Source of the DNA: G963677915 sp963677915
Lineage (GTDB): Bacteria; Bacillota; Clostridia; Lachnospirales; Vallitaleaceae
Direction: 5' to 3'
Assembly (NCBI GenBank): GCA_963677915.2
Contig: CAXXGE010000032.1
Span: forward strand, 55,690 to 119,689
DNA: 64,000 bases
Position numbers and translations under genes: made by a program. Of the stretch, positions 43,435 to 53,022 are shown in pieces. Every line of letters starts with the position of its first letter. Positions within the stretch are counted from its first letter, which is position 1. The notes below the pieces were generated by a model. That model saw nothing but the letters and a program-made list of their open reading frames with translations. It made no database searches and was not told the DNA's origin.

Positions 43435-44970
43435 TTATTCCCACTCAATCGTAGCGGGTGGCTTACTCGTGATATCGTAGCAGATCCTGTTGACATGGGC
43501 CACTTCATTGACGATACGGTTGGACACTCTGGCAAGAATCTCATGGGGAATCCTGGACCAGTCAGCCGTCATAAAGTCGGAAGTATCCACAGAGCGAAGT
43601 GCCACTGTGTAGTCATAGGTTCTTTCATCGCCCATGACTCCGACGGATTTCAGATTGGTCAGAACAGCGAAATACTGTCCAAGGCCATCTGCGATGCCAG
43701 CATTCTTCACTTCCTCGCGGAAGATATGGTCAGCATCCCTGAGGATATCCAATTTCTCTTTTGTTATGTCGCCTATGACACGGATGGCAAGACCCGGTCC
43801 CGGGAAGGGCTGTCTCGACACCAGGAATTCCGGGATGTCCACAGCACGTCCGACATTGCGCACTTCGTCTTTGAACAGGTCTCTCAGCGGCTCGATGATT
43901 TCTTTGAAGTCTACGTGATCGGGAAGTCCACCTACATTGTGGTGGGACTTGATGACTGCCGCTTCATCGGTACCGGATTCGATGACATCCGGGTAGATGG
44001 TACCTTGCACAAGATAGTCCACTGTACCGATTTTCTTGGCTTCGGCTTCAAAGACACGGATGAACTCCTCACCGATAATCTTGCGTTTCCTCTCTGGATC
44101 GTCCACACCGGCCAGCTTGTCAAGGAACTGGTCTTCACAGTTGACCCTTATCAGGTTCATGTCAAACTCTTTTTTGAAAATACGTTCTACGTCGTCGCCT
44201 TCGTTCTTTCTCAGCAGACCATGGTCGACGAAGATGCAGGTCAATTGCTTGCCGACGGCCTTGTGGATCAAAACTGCCGCAACAGATGAGTCCACACCAC
44301 CGGAAAGGGCGCAAAGGACTTTCTTGTCGCCGATTTTTTCCTTGAGACTCCTGATCTGTTCCTGAGCGAAATCTGTCATGATCCAGTCCTGTGAGCATCC
44401 GCAGACATCTACCAGGAAGTTCTTAAGGATCTTATGGCCTTCTTCTGTATGGTTGACCTCAGGATGGAACTGGGTCGCATAGAGCTTTTTATCTACATTG
44501 GACATGGCTGCCACCGGGCAGTCCGCTGTCGTCGCTGTCACAGTGAAACCTTCAGGAGGCGTTGAGATGAAATAAGTATGACTCATCCAGGATACGGACT
44601 TCTTCTTAACGTCCTTGAAGAGAGGATCGCTGTCATCAACAGTCAGGTCGATTTTACCATATTCCCTGTTTGCTGCTCTTGCAACTTCTCCGCCCAATAG
44701 GTAGCCCATCAATTGCGAGCCGTAGCATATGCCCAAAATCGGAATCCCAGCCTCAAAAATGGCTTTGTCGATTTTCGGTGCATTGTCTTCAGTAACGACG
44801 GAAGGTCCGCCAGTGAAGATGATGCCTTTCGGGTTTTTTGCAATGATTTCTTCGACAGGTGTATTGTAACGCAAAACTTCTGCATATACATTATTCTCAC
44901 GGACACGTCTTGCTATCAGCTGGTTGTATTGACCGCCGAAGTCAAGTACGATGACTAATTCATGGTTCAT
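43435..44970 (-). CDS. guaA: GMP synthase (glutamine-hydrolysing)
   Basis: GuaA converts XMP to GMP. The 511-residue protein has the glutaminase domain (VIVLDFGGQYNQLIARRVR, GICYGSQLM with the catalytic cysteine, QFHPEVNHTEEG), the ATP pyrophosphatase P-loop ALSGGVDSSVAA, and the C-terminal dimer domain ending KPPATIEWE. I chose the ATG at 44970 with AAGGAGG just upstream. It is a single-gene unit with its own promoter and no guanine riboswitch. Confidence 0.97.
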   Translation of the reverse strand: MNHELVIVLDFGGQYNQLIARRVRENNVYAEVLRYNTPVEEIIAKNPKGIIFTGGPSVVTEDNAPKIDKAIFEAGIPILGICYGSQLMGYLLGGEVARAANREYGKIDLTVDDSDPLFKDVKKKSVSWMSHTYFISTPPEGFTVTATTADCPVAAMSNVDKKLYATQFHPEVNHTEEGHKILKNFLVDVCGCSQDWIMTDFAQEQIRSLKEKIGDKKVLCALSGGVDSSVAAVLIHKAVGKQLTCIFVDHGLLRKNEGDDVERIFKKEFDMNLIRVNCEDQFLDKLAGVDDPERKRKIIGEEFIRVFEAEAKKIGTVDYLVQGTIYPDVIESGTDEAAVIKSHHNVGGLPDHVDFKEIIEPLRDLFKDEVRNVGRAVDIPEFLVSRQPFPGPGLAIRVIGDITKEKLDILRDADHIFREEVKNAGIADGLGQYFAVLTNLKSVGVMGDERTYDYTVALRSVDTSDFMTADWSRIPHEILARVSNRIVNEVAHVNRICYDITSKPPATIEWE

Positions 44971-44998
44971 TCCAATTCCTCCTTGAAAAATATAGTTA

Positions 44999-45027
44999 AT
45001 CCTAACAGGGTCAGGCGTTGATGTCAA
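44999..45027 (-). promoter_or_regulatory. guaA promoter
   Basis: TTGACA (45022-45027) and TAGGAT (44999-45004), 17 bases apart on the minus strand, immediately next to the family B repeat at 45031. Confidence 0.7.
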
Positions 45028-45030
45028 GAT

Positions 45031-45107
45031 GGTAGTGCCAGGGGGACGGACTTTTTGGCACTTTAGCTGAACAGAGTGCCAAAAAGGTCCGTCCCCCTGG
45101 CACTACC
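45031..45107. repeat. Inverted repeat, family B copy 2
   Basis: Arms 45031-45062 and 45076-45107 share the GTGCCAGGGGGACGGAC...TTTTTGGCAC motif with copy 1 at 15421-15555; one arm lacks a single C. The outer TAG of the right arm is the stop codon of the gene at 45103-45939. Confidence 0.9.
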
Positions 45108-45939
45108 ACTCGATTTTCGACTTCATGATAAACGTTTTTTCCGTCTCCTCTATCATAGCATCATCGCGCGCAATAATATAGAAGAAAATGGATGCATCCA
45201 CTTCAGGGAAGTACCTGCCGTAGACACGACCGGCCATTCCCACTGTCTCGAAATCTAAAGGCGGATACGCCAAATCATCCGGATCCTTCGGATAACCGTA
45301 CTGAATATAGGCCCGGTAGTCCTTTTCGAATCTGTGATAGGCACCGTTTGTCACGATGGACGCATCATAGACAAACCAGTCGTCAAAGCCGAGCATGTCC
45401 TGCTGCCAGGACTTTAAGACCTCGCTCTCGAACACCGGATCGTCACACCCGATGCTCGACAGGACCAGCACCTTCATATCATAGGCCGGTATCTTCTCAA
45501 TCTCATCGACAACCGGGTTCCCTGCCCCGTCGAAACCGAAGACGCCGCCATCCAGGTCCCGTACGACATAGGCGCCATAGAAGCTGTTGTAGTAGTCGCT
45601 TTCGGGATCCAGATAGAGCGACGACGCTTTAAAAGGCAGATAAGCCCCGAAGTTATACAGAATCGTTGAAGAAATATTTTTCCCAGCATAATTCGCAAGG
45701 CCTCTGCCGCCATTGAAAGTCATGACAAAAGGATACCAATCAGGCCCGTCCGTCGACGAGCCCCCCGGCATCCTGATAGCCAAACCTGATTCACTTAACA
45801 AACCCGTCTGCTCTTCATAAGCACTGTATACACTCATGACAGCAAGACTCTTCACATACTGCCACGGCGGCGTCTGCATAAACAAGACAGCCACCATCAC
45901 AGCCACAAAAATGATTCTAAGTCTTTTCAAAACAATCAC
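45103..45939 (-). CDS. Exported protein of unknown function at the end of the pst-pho operon
   Basis: A 278-residue protein with an N-terminal signal or anchor (LKRLRIIFVAVMVAVLFMQ) and an otherwise soluble, aromatic-rich exterior part. I recognise no catalytic motif. It starts (GTG) six bases after the phoR stop, so it is probably co-transcribed with the phosphate-sensing genes. Its TAG stop codon is supplied by the edge of an inverted repeat element, so the C-terminus may have been reshaped by insertion. Confidence 0.75.
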   Translation of the reverse strand: MIVLKRLRIIFVAVMVAVLFMQTPPWQYVKSLAVMSVYSAYEEQTGLLSESGLAIRMPGGSSTDGPDWYPFVMTFNGGRGLANYAGKNISSTILYNFGAYLPFKASSLYLDPESDYYNSFYGAYVVRDLDGGVFGFDGAGNPVVDEIEKIPAYDMKVLVLSSIGCDDPVFESEVLKSWQQDMLGFDDWFVYDASIVTNGAYHRFEKDYRAYIQYGYPKDPDDLAYPPLDFETVGMAGRVYGRYFPEVDASIFFYIIARDDAMIEETEKTFIMKSKIEW

Positions 45940-45944
45940 CGACT

Positions 45945-47696
45945 TCAGTACGGCAGCCTGATCCTTATTGTTGTACCTTTGCCCACTTCACTTTCAATCT
46001 CTATATCACCATTATATAGCTCGACGATATGTTTGCAAATAGATAAACCAAGACCGGTGCCGCCCATTTTACGCGAACGGCCTTTGTCCACACGGTAGAA
46101 ACGCTCGAAGATTCTAGAAAGGTGCTTTTTCTCGATGCCGATGCCCGTATCGCTGACTTCAATCGCAAGGACACGAGCGTTTCCAGTGATGTCCACAACT
46201 ACCGAGCCCTTGTCTGTATACTTGACAGCATTGTCGATAAGATTGATAAACAGCTGTTTCATCCTGTCCCTGTTGCATTCATAGGATTTCAGATTTTCCT
46301 GGCTGCGCACAATCACCTTGATGTCCTTTTCCTTGATTTCAGGCTCGAGGATCTCCACCACCTCATTGGCAATGTCGCTCATCTGCCACTTGTCCACTAG
46401 CTTGTCCCCACCCATCGTTTCGATTTCAGACAGAATCAGAATGTCCTGGATCAGTGTAGACAGCCTTTCCGCCTCAATATCGATGATATCCAGGAAACGC
46501 ATCGCCACATCAGCATCCTCTATGGCGCCGTTTTTCAGCGTATCGACAAAGCCTTTGATTGATGTAAGCGGCGTCTTGAGTTCATGGGTGACATTGGAAA
46601 CGAAATCCCGGCGCATGTTTTCCAGCTTTCTTATCTTGGTCACATCCGTCAGAATCAGCAGCGTTCCGATGATCTGTCCATTCCTTTCAGTTGCCCTGAT
46701 CGGAGTCGATGCGATTTTCAGCACCTTGGATTCACCGTTTCTCTTCACCGTCACTTCCGTTTCAAATGCTTCCCTGCTTTCAACAGCTTGTTCAAACAAT
46801 TCAAAAAGGGATACATTCCTAATTACTTCATAAAATGGCTTGCCTGTCACATTCTCAATAGGAAGCTTCAAAATATCAAGGAAAACATCGTTGTACAGGA
46901 CAAATCTGTAGTCCTCGTCAAGTGCCGCCATACCATTGGACATGCTGGTAAGGATCGACTTCATTTCATCATTCTTTTGCGCCAGTTCCCAGATTTTCTT
47001 CCTAAGGGTAAAGGTCATGCTGTTGAACGCTTCTGCTAGCTCCCCTATCTGGTCCTTCTGGCTGATATAGATTTTTTCCTCATAATTGCCTGCCGCAATC
47101 TTCTTCGCAGCTTCCGTCAACCTGTTGATTGGCTGTGTAATCAGATTCGTAATCCCGTATGAAATCAAAATCATAACTGCAGCACCGATGATGACGCCAA
47201 TGACGATGATCATAATCATATCATACACGATGTTTTCAATCTCAGTGACAGGCAGCGACAATCTAAGGATAACCTCGCCATCGGCAGTATCCACAGACTT
47301 CGCATAGTAATAAAAATATCGCTTCATCGTATCTGAAAAACGCATACTTGACGCTGGCTCACCGTTTATTGCAGCAACAATTTCAGGTCTGCCGGCATGG
47401 TTTTCCATCTCATCTGCGTCATTGTCAGAATCTGCCAGAACCGCACCATCACGGGCAATGATTGTCACCCTGTTTTCTGAGACATCCGACAGATCATCTG
47501 CAAACAGCTGGAAATCGAAGTCGTTATTATCCATCCGGGTCTCCAGCATACTGACAGCCATTGACGTTTTCGATGCCAGTTCGTTCTGATAAACATTAAA
47601 CAAATAGACGTTCACCCTGCTCCATGAAACGCCTACCGAAAAAATGACAGTCACTATTACAATAGCTATGTAGCTTATCAATAGCTTCTTTCTCAT
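45945..47696 (-). CDS. phoR: Sensor histidine kinase, PhoR type
   Basis: A 583-residue membrane kinase: first membrane segment (about 5-25), an extracellular sensor region, second segment (about 165-190), HAMP, a PAS domain (about 255-350), the dimerisation/phospho-acceptor region with FVSNVTHELKTPLTSIKGF, and the ATPase domain with LIDNAVKYT, VSDTGIGIEKKHLSRIFERFYRVDKGRSRKMGGTGLGLSI. With the regulator upstream it forms the phosphate-starvation two-component system, given the adjoining pst genes. Confidence 0.93.
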   Translation of the reverse strand: MRKKLLISYIAIVIVTVIFSVGVSWSRVNVYLFNVYQNELASKTSMAVSMLETRMDNNDFDFQLFADDLSDVSENRVTIIARDGAVLADSDNDADEMENHAGRPEIVAAINGEPASSMRFSDTMKRYFYYYAKSVDTADGEVILRLSLPVTEIENIVYDMIMIIVIGVIIGAAVMILISYGITNLITQPINRLTEAAKKIAAGNYEEKIYISQKDQIGELAEAFNSMTFTLRKKIWELAQKNDEMKSILTSMSNGMAALDEDYRFVLYNDVFLDILKLPIENVTGKPFYEVIRNVSLFELFEQAVESREAFETEVTVKRNGESKVLKIASTPIRATERNGQIIGTLLILTDVTKIRKLENMRRDFVSNVTHELKTPLTSIKGFVDTLKNGAIEDADVAMRFLDIIDIEAERLSTLIQDILILSEIETMGGDKLVDKWQMSDIANEVVEILEPEIKEKDIKVIVRSQENLKSYECNRDRMKQLFINLIDNAVKYTDKGSVVVDITGNARVLAIEVSDTGIGIEKKHLSRIFERFYRVDKGRSRKMGGTGLGLSICKHIVELYNGDIEIESEVGKGTTIRIRLPY

Positions 47697-47729
47697 ACGA
47701 ATCTGCCTTTCTAGCTGTAGTACTCTACG

Positions 47730-48437
47730 CTATATATACTTGTACCCTACACCGCGCACGGTTTTTATATGTGACGGCTTGCTGTCGTCTTCTTCTATCT
47801 TGATTCTAAGGTTTCGGATATGTACATCCACAGTTCTTGTCTCTCCCAGGTAATCATATCCCCAGATTTTCTCCAGCAGATACTCCCTGTCAAAGACCCT
47901 TCCCTTGTTTTTTGCCAGGATATACAGCAGTTCGAACTCCTTCAGCGGCAGTTCAATCGTTTCTCCCCTGACAACCACATCATGGGTTCCCCTGTTGATA
48001 ACCAGGTCGTCCACAGTCAATATGTCTTCTTCTATGGCATTGGTCCGCAGCTTTGTCATCTGCTCTGTACGCCGCAGTACCGCCTTGATACGGGCAGCCA
48101 GTTCATGGACACCAAAAGGTTTGCTGATGTAGTCGTCAGCCCCCATTTCCAGCCCCAGAACCTTGTCTATCTCGTCCGTTTTAGCAGTCAGCATGATGAC
48201 CGGAAGATGCTTCAGGCTGTCTTCCTTACGTATCTCACGAAGTACGTCCATGCCACTCATTCCGGTCAGCATCCAGTCCAGCAAGACAAGATCCACCTTC
48301 TCTTTTTGGATAGAATCCAGCGCTTTTTCACCGCTGTCGACAGCAAGGACGTCAAAGCCGCTCTTTTCAAGATTATACTTGATCAGCTCCAGAATATGTT
48401 CTTCGTCATCTACAGCAAGCACTCTAGTCTTTGCCAT
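47730..48437 (-). CDS. phoP: Response regulator, PhoB/PhoP type
   Basis: A 235-residue OmpR-family regulator. The receiver domain (about 1-120) has the acidic pocket VDDEE, the phospho-acceptor aspartate in VDLVLLDWMLTGMSG, and the lysine in MLTAKTDE. The winged-helix domain ends with TVDVHIRNLRIKIEEDDSKPSHIKTVRGVGYKYI. It probably binds the four-repeat Pho box at 53023-53061 to switch on its own operon. Confidence 0.95.
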   Translation of the reverse strand: MAKTRVLAVDDEEHILELIKYNLEKSGFDVLAVDSGEKALDSIQKEKVDLVLLDWMLTGMSGMDVLREIRKEDSLKHLPVIMLTAKTDEIDKVLGLEMGADDYISKPFGVHELAARIKAVLRRTEQMTKLRTNAIEEDILTVDDLVINRGTHDVVVRGETIELPLKEFELLYILAKNKGRVFDREYLLEKIWGYDYLGETRTVDVHIRNLRIKIEEDDSKPSHIKTVRGVGYKYI

Positions 48438-48458
48438 GATCTTTCCTCCAATCAGTGA

Positions 48459-49109
48459 TTACTCGAAATGTTTGCCTGTCACATTGTAACGAATCCAACC
48501 GGCAATATTGGTCGCATGGTCTCCCATACGTTCCAGATATTTTGCAATGAACAGAAAGGCGACACATTGATTGACCACTTTGGTGTCATTCGCCATGACT
48601 TCCTTAAGCTCCTTGACTATGCCATGGAACATGGCATCAATCTCGTCATCCATCTTGACAACTGCATCTGCCAGTGCCATATCCTTATTGATAGCACTGT
48701 CAATAACCATGCTGATCATCTCTTTCACTTTGAATGCCATCTCCGGAATCGATTCAAGCGGCTTGAAGTATTTCTCGTTGCTAAGGTTGATCGTGTGTTT
48801 GCAAATGTCTTCGCAGTGGTCAGCGATTCTTTCCAGATCAGTAAGCATCTTCAGTATAGAAGCAATGTCTCTCAAGTCGGATGCAATCGGCTGCTGTCTC
48901 GCAATCATCAAGATGCATTCCTGTTCGATTTTCAGTTCCATTTCATCTATAATGTCATCACGTTTGATGACTTCACTGGCCAGTTCCGCATCCTGATTGA
49001 CAAGTGCACTGATCATATTGTCGATCTGCTCCTCGATGATGGCGCCCATCTTGATCAGGTCTCTGTGGAGCTGGTTAATTTCTCTTTCAAATTCATAGCG
49101 TATAGGCAT
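48459..49109 (-). CDS. phoU: Phosphate signalling protein PhoU
   Basis: A 216-residue all-helical protein with two copies of the PhoU repeat, including DDIIDEMELKIEQECILMIARQQPIASDLR and ERIADHCEDICKH in the first and ERMGDHATNIAGWI in the second; the Asp/Glu-rich motifs bind metal in known structures. PhoU connects the Pst transporter to the PhoR kinase. It lies between pstB and phoP. Confidence 0.95.
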   Translation of the reverse strand: MPIRYEFEREINQLHRDLIKMGAIIEEQIDNMISALVNQDAELASEVIKRDDIIDEMELKIEQECILMIARQQPIASDLRDIASILKMLTDLERIADHCEDICKHTINLSNEKYFKPLESIPEMAFKVKEMISMVIDSAINKDMALADAVVKMDDEIDAMFHGIVKELKEVMANDTKVVNQCVAFLFIAKYLERMGDHATNIAGWIRYNVTGKHFE

Positions 49110-49135
49110 TTATTAGTCCTCCAATGACTCTGCAA

Positions 49136-49888
49136 TCAACCAAAACGGCCGGTAATATAGTCTTCTGTGCGCTTGTCGACAGGGTTGCTGAATATTTTTT
49201 CTGTTGTGTCATATTCTACCAGTTCACCCAGCAAAAAGAAAGCCGTCTTATCTGATATACGCGCTGCCTGTTGCATGTTATGCGTAACCATGACAATAGT
49301 ATAGTCCTTCTTGAGTTCAGTCGCCAAGTCCTCAATTTTCATAGTGGAAATCGGGTCAAGGGCAGAAGTCGGTTCGTCCATCAGAAGCACTTCCGGTTCA
49401 ACTGCAAGGGCACGGCCTATACAGATTCTCTGCTGCTGCCCTCCGGACAGATCAAGCGCGTTTTTCTTAAGCCTATCCTTCACTTCATCCCATATCGCCG
49501 CTTGTCTGAGACTCTTTTCAACAATCTCATCCAGGATGCTCTTTTTCTTGATGCCATGTGCACGTGGACCGTATGCGATATTGTCATAAATGCTCATCGG
49601 AAAAGGATTTGGTTTCTGGAAGACCATACCGACCCTGGAACGCAGCTTGATGACATCGATGTTGCCGTAGATGTCTTCATTGTCAAGAAGGATCTCGCCT
49701 TCGACTTTAACCGTATCAATCAGGTCGTTCATCCTGTTCAGTGTGCGCAGAAAAGTGGATTTACCGCATCCTGACGGCCCTATGAATGCCGTAATCTCAT
49801 TTTTCCTGATATCCATATCTATCTTTTTAAGTGCCTGGAAGTCCCCATAGTAGAGGTCCAGATTTTTTACATTGAATTTATGTTCCAT
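49136..49888 (-). CDS. pstB: Phosphate ABC transporter ATP-binding protein
   Basis: A 250-residue ABC ATPase with Walker A GPSGCGKST, Q-loop region VGMVFQKPNPFPMSIYDNI typical of PstB, signature LSGGQQQR, Walker B VLLMDEPTSALDP and the switch histidine in MVTHNM. It powers phosphate uptake through PstCA, directly downstream of pstA. Confidence 0.97.
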   Translation of the reverse strand: MEHKFNVKNLDLYYGDFQALKKIDMDIRKNEITAFIGPSGCGKSTFLRTLNRMNDLIDTVKVEGEILLDNEDIYGNIDVIKLRSRVGMVFQKPNPFPMSIYDNIAYGPRAHGIKKKSILDEIVEKSLRQAAIWDEVKDRLKKNALDLSGGQQQRICIGRALAVEPEVLLMDEPTSALDPISTMKIEDLATELKKDYTIVMVTHNMQQAARISDKTAFFLLGELVEYDTTEKIFSNPVDKRTEDYITGRFG

Positions 49889-49897
49889 GACTTCTCC

Positions 49898-51040
49898 TTA
49901 CACTTTAGTCAGTCGCTTCGACATCACTTTGGACAGGATGTTAAGCACGAGTATTAACACAATAATGACTGTTCCAATGGCACAGGACATGCCAATGTCA
50001 GCTTCTTCTTTCGCTACCGTATAGGCCTTGATCGTCAAGGTCGCACCGGATTCAAACAGGGAGCCGGGTATCTTGGCAGCTGTACCAGCTGTCAGAAGCA
50101 GGGCTGCCGATTCGCCAATGATCCTTCCTATACTAAGGATGATAGCAACAAGAATACCAGGCACCGCACTTGGCAGAACCGCCTTCCAGATAGTCTGAAG
50201 CTTGTTGGCCCCCAATCCGAGCGAGGCTTCCCGATAACTACCGGGAACAGCTTTAAGTGATTCCTCTGTCTGTCTGATAATGACCGGAAGAAGAATGATG
50301 GCGAGTGTCATGGCACCAGCTATAAGCGAATAGTTCATCTTCAAGTAGGTGACAAAGAATAGCATACCGAAAAGGCCGTATATGATGGATGGTATGCCTG
50401 CCAAACTCTCAGTTGCAAATCTGATGATATTAACCAGACGTCCAGGCTTGGCATATTCGACAAGGTAGATAGCTGACAGGACACCGATCGGCACCGCGAA
50501 AAGCAGCGAAAGACCAATCATCATCAGTGTCGTAACGAGCATCGGGAAAATCCCTCCGCCTTCCCTTGTCATTCTGACCAGAATTGTTTTTTCATCCTGT
50601 CCGTTGATAATTTCGTAAGCCTCTTCCGGTGTGAGGCCTTCCATAGTCTTACCGGCAATCTTGTTGACGACATCACCGATTTTCAGACCTACCGGATTCC
50701 CTTTTCTGTCCACTGCATCTGTTGCTTTTGACACACCTTCAATGGCACTGACACGGAGCACTTCCTTGGCATTACCACCGAAGACTTCCATTTCACCCGC
50801 CTCGAGTTCAATACCCAGGCTGTTCAGTGATCCGTCGACTGTCTGCACCTGCACATAGGAGGAAACAGAATCGAAATCCCGTGTCAGAAAGCCCCATTCC
50901 AGATGCGGTGCTCCTTTTATGAATATAAAGCTGATGATCCAAAGCAGTACGCCCACGGTAAATGCTGCCGCCAGGCCAACACCTGCATATTGGAAAATCT
51001 CTTTAATTTTTCGTGTTTTAACATATTTGTCCTGAATCAT
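49898..51040 (-). CDS. pstA: Phosphate ABC transporter permease PstA with inserted PDZ-like domain
   Basis: The 380-residue protein is longer than usual PstA (about 280-300). After the first membrane segment (about 18-42) there is an extra soluble region of about 110 residues (about 55-165). Its second half, GLKIGDVVNKIAGKTMEGLTPEEAYEIINGQDEKTILVRM, reads like a PDZ domain. The remaining five segments and the EASLGLGANKLQTIWKAVLPSAVPGI coupling motif are normal. By topology the insert should lie outside the cell. The start overlaps the pstC stop. Confidence 0.9.
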   Translation of the reverse strand: MIQDKYVKTRKIKEIFQYAGVGLAAAFTVGVLLWIISFIFIKGAPHLEWGFLTRDFDSVSSYVQVQTVDGSLNSLGIELEAGEMEVFGGNAKEVLRVSAIEGVSKATDAVDRKGNPVGLKIGDVVNKIAGKTMEGLTPEEAYEIINGQDEKTILVRMTREGGGIFPMLVTTLMMIGLSLLFAVPIGVLSAIYLVEYAKPGRLVNIIRFATESLAGIPSIIYGLFGMLFFVTYLKMNYSLIAGAMTLAIILLPVIIRQTEESLKAVPGSYREASLGLGANKLQTIWKAVLPSAVPGILVAIILSIGRIIGESAALLLTAGTAAKIPGSLFESGATLTIKAYTVAKEEADIGMSCAIGTVIIVLILVLNILSKVMSKRLTKV

Positions 51041-51987
51041 GCCTTTTCCTCCTTGCCATGAACCAGCCTACGGAAAGTCAGGTTGACGATGATGATGAAG
51101 ATGAAAAGAATCACACCTGTTGAGAAGAGCATTTCCTGGTGAAGTCCGAATGCGTAACTCATCTCCATGGCGATATTGGTTGTCAGCGGCCTGATCGGCG
51201 ACCAGATGCTGCCTGGCAAGCCTGCAATCGGGTTCCCGGCTACAAGCATGACAGCCATCGTTTCTCCGATAGCCCGTCCGATACCCAGGACCACACCGGC
51301 CATAATGCCCGATTTGGCGGCAGGGATTGTGACATGAAGGAGGGTCTGCATTTTGGAGGCTCCAAGCCCCAAGGATGCTTCTCTAAAAGAACTGGGGACT
51401 GCACGGATTGCACTTTCAGATATAGCGATAACTGTCGGCAATATCATGATCATCAGAACCAATATAACCGCAAGCAAGGACTGACCTTGACTCTGAGGTG
51501 ATATTGCCATGATTCTAGGCACCAGGATACCGAGACCGAAGACACCGTAAAGAACAGATGGAATACCAGCAAGCAGCTCTACGGCAGGCTTGATGACATT
51601 TTGCACAGGTCTGGGGGCGATTTCAGAAATGAACGCTGCTGTCAGGACACCAACTGGCACACCGATAAGGATGGCTCCTGCTGTGGCAGCGATTGATCCG
51701 ATAATCATATAGAATATGCCGTATTTGGCAATGCTTAAATCATCGTTTGGGCGCCACTCAAGCCCACTGATGAATTCCCAAAAAGAGAATGTACCTTCTT
51801 TATTCAAAGGCATGAAAGGCTGCAGACCTTTATAGAAAACAAAGAATGCAATGGCAGCTACAGCAAGGACTGCTATAGTCGCATTGAACAGAAAGACATA
51901 TTTTGCAAACGTCTCTAGAAAATCCCTTCTCTTGTTGGCAGACATGTCGACTGCTCTTCTGTTTGTATCAACTGCTTCGTTATTCAT
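51037..51987 (-). CDS. pstC: Phosphate ABC transporter permease PstC
   Basis: A 316-residue permease with six membrane segments. The PstC features are present: the large first outside loop with GTFSFWEFISGLEWRPN, GILIGVPVGVLTAAFISEIAPR, and the EAA coupling loop FREASLGLGASKMQTLLHVTIPAAKSGI. It follows pstS and overlaps pstA by four bases. Confidence 0.96.
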   Translation of the reverse strand: MNNEAVDTNRRAVDMSANKRRDFLETFAKYVFLFNATIAVLAVAAIAFFVFYKGLQPFMPLNKEGTFSFWEFISGLEWRPNDDLSIAKYGIFYMIIGSIAATAGAILIGVPVGVLTAAFISEIAPRPVQNVIKPAVELLAGIPSVLYGVFGLGILVPRIMAISPQSQGQSLLAVILVLMIMILPTVIAISESAIRAVPSSFREASLGLGASKMQTLLHVTIPAAKSGIMAGVVLGIGRAIGETMAVMLVAGNPIAGLPGSIWSPIRPLTTNIAMEMSYAFGLHQEMLFSTGVILFIFIIIVNLTFRRLVHGKEEKA

Positions 51988-52058
51988 ATTGACTCCTTAA
52001 ACAAGGATAGGCAAATGCAGCTGCGCTACATTTGCCTCTACCTTTTTATTGATCTGGA

Positions 52059-52946
52059 TTACTGAGCGCTGATTCCGCCGTTTTCTTCTACGATTGCCTG
52101 ACCTTCTTCGCTAAGAGCGAACTCTACGAATGCTGTCGCAGCATCAGTCATGTTCTCATCATGGTAAACCATGTTGAATGGTCTTGATACGGCATAGCTC
52201 TCGTTTACAACGTTCTCCGTTGTAGGCTCTGCACCACCGACCATAAGCGCTTTGATTGTGTCATCGATTGTAGAGAAGGAAATATAACCGATAGCATTCT
52301 CGTTGCCAGCTACAGTTGTTTGCACGTTTCCGTTGCCTTCAGCAATCAAAGCATTGGCAGTCAGTGCGCCTTCAAAATCAACGATTTCTTCGAATGCACC
52401 TCTTGTACCCGAACCGTCTTCTCTGGATACAACAACGATTTCGGCATCTGCGCCGCCTACTTCAGACCAGTTTGTGATTTCGCCTGTGTAGATAGCCTGA
52501 ATTTCCTCGATTGTGATGTCGCCAACTGCATTTGCAGGGTTGACAGCTACTGCGATACCGTCGAAGGCAAGAATGTGCGCAGTCATGCCCCAGCTTTTCT
52601 CTTCTTCTTTAAGTGCACGGGAAGCTGTACCTATTTGAGTGACGCCTTCATTAGCGTTTTTTACACCGCCTGAAGAACCGATTGCTTCATAGGAAGCCGT
52701 TACGTCAGGATTCAGAGCCATGAACTCTTCGATCAGAGCAAGGCCGATTTTCTCTACTGAAGTTGAACCAGAGATTGTAACGTCGCCACTAAGTTCATCA
52801 GAAGCTTCTCCTGTCATCTCTTCTGTCGTTGTCTCTTGAGTAGTTGTAGCAGTTTCAGTTTCGTTGCTGCCGTTCGTGCTGCTTCCGCATGCTGTCATAG
52901 CAAGAACAAGTGCAGCTGCGATAATTAAAGTAAATACTCTTTTCAT
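52059..52946 (-). CDS. pstS: Phosphate-binding lipoprotein PstS
   Basis: A 295-residue lipoprotein (lipobox VLAMTACGS, Cys20) with a Thr/Glu-rich linker and a phosphate-binding fold. The ligand loops are SGSTSVEKIG, GSSGGVKN and SREDGSGTRGAFEEI. It captures phosphate at the cell surface and delivers it to PstCA. It is the first gene of the pst-pho operon, behind a Pho box. Confidence 0.96.
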   Translation of the reverse strand: MKRVFTLIIAAALVLAMTACGSSTNGSNETETATTTQETTTEEMTGEASDELSGDVTISGSTSVEKIGLALIEEFMALNPDVTASYEAIGSSGGVKNANEGVTQIGTASRALKEEEKSWGMTAHILAFDGIAVAVNPANAVGDITIEEIQAIYTGEITNWSEVGGADAEIVVVSREDGSGTRGAFEEIVDFEGALTANALIAEGNGNVQTTVAGNENAIGYISFSTIDDTIKALMVGGAEPTTENVVNESYAVSRPFNMVYHDENMTDAATAFVEFALSEEGQAIVEENGGISAQ

Positions 52947-52973
52947 TTCGAATTACCATCCTTTGTTAAATCA

Positions 52974-53003
52974 ATAATAGTTATGTCGTATTTGTTTTGA
53001 CAA
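52974..53003 (-). promoter_or_regulatory. Likely pst operon promoter
   Basis: TTGTCA (52998-53003) and TATTAT (52974-52979), 18 bases apart on the minus strand, downstream of the Pho box. Confidence 0.55.
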
Positions 53004-53022
53004 TAATAATTTAACAAAGGTC

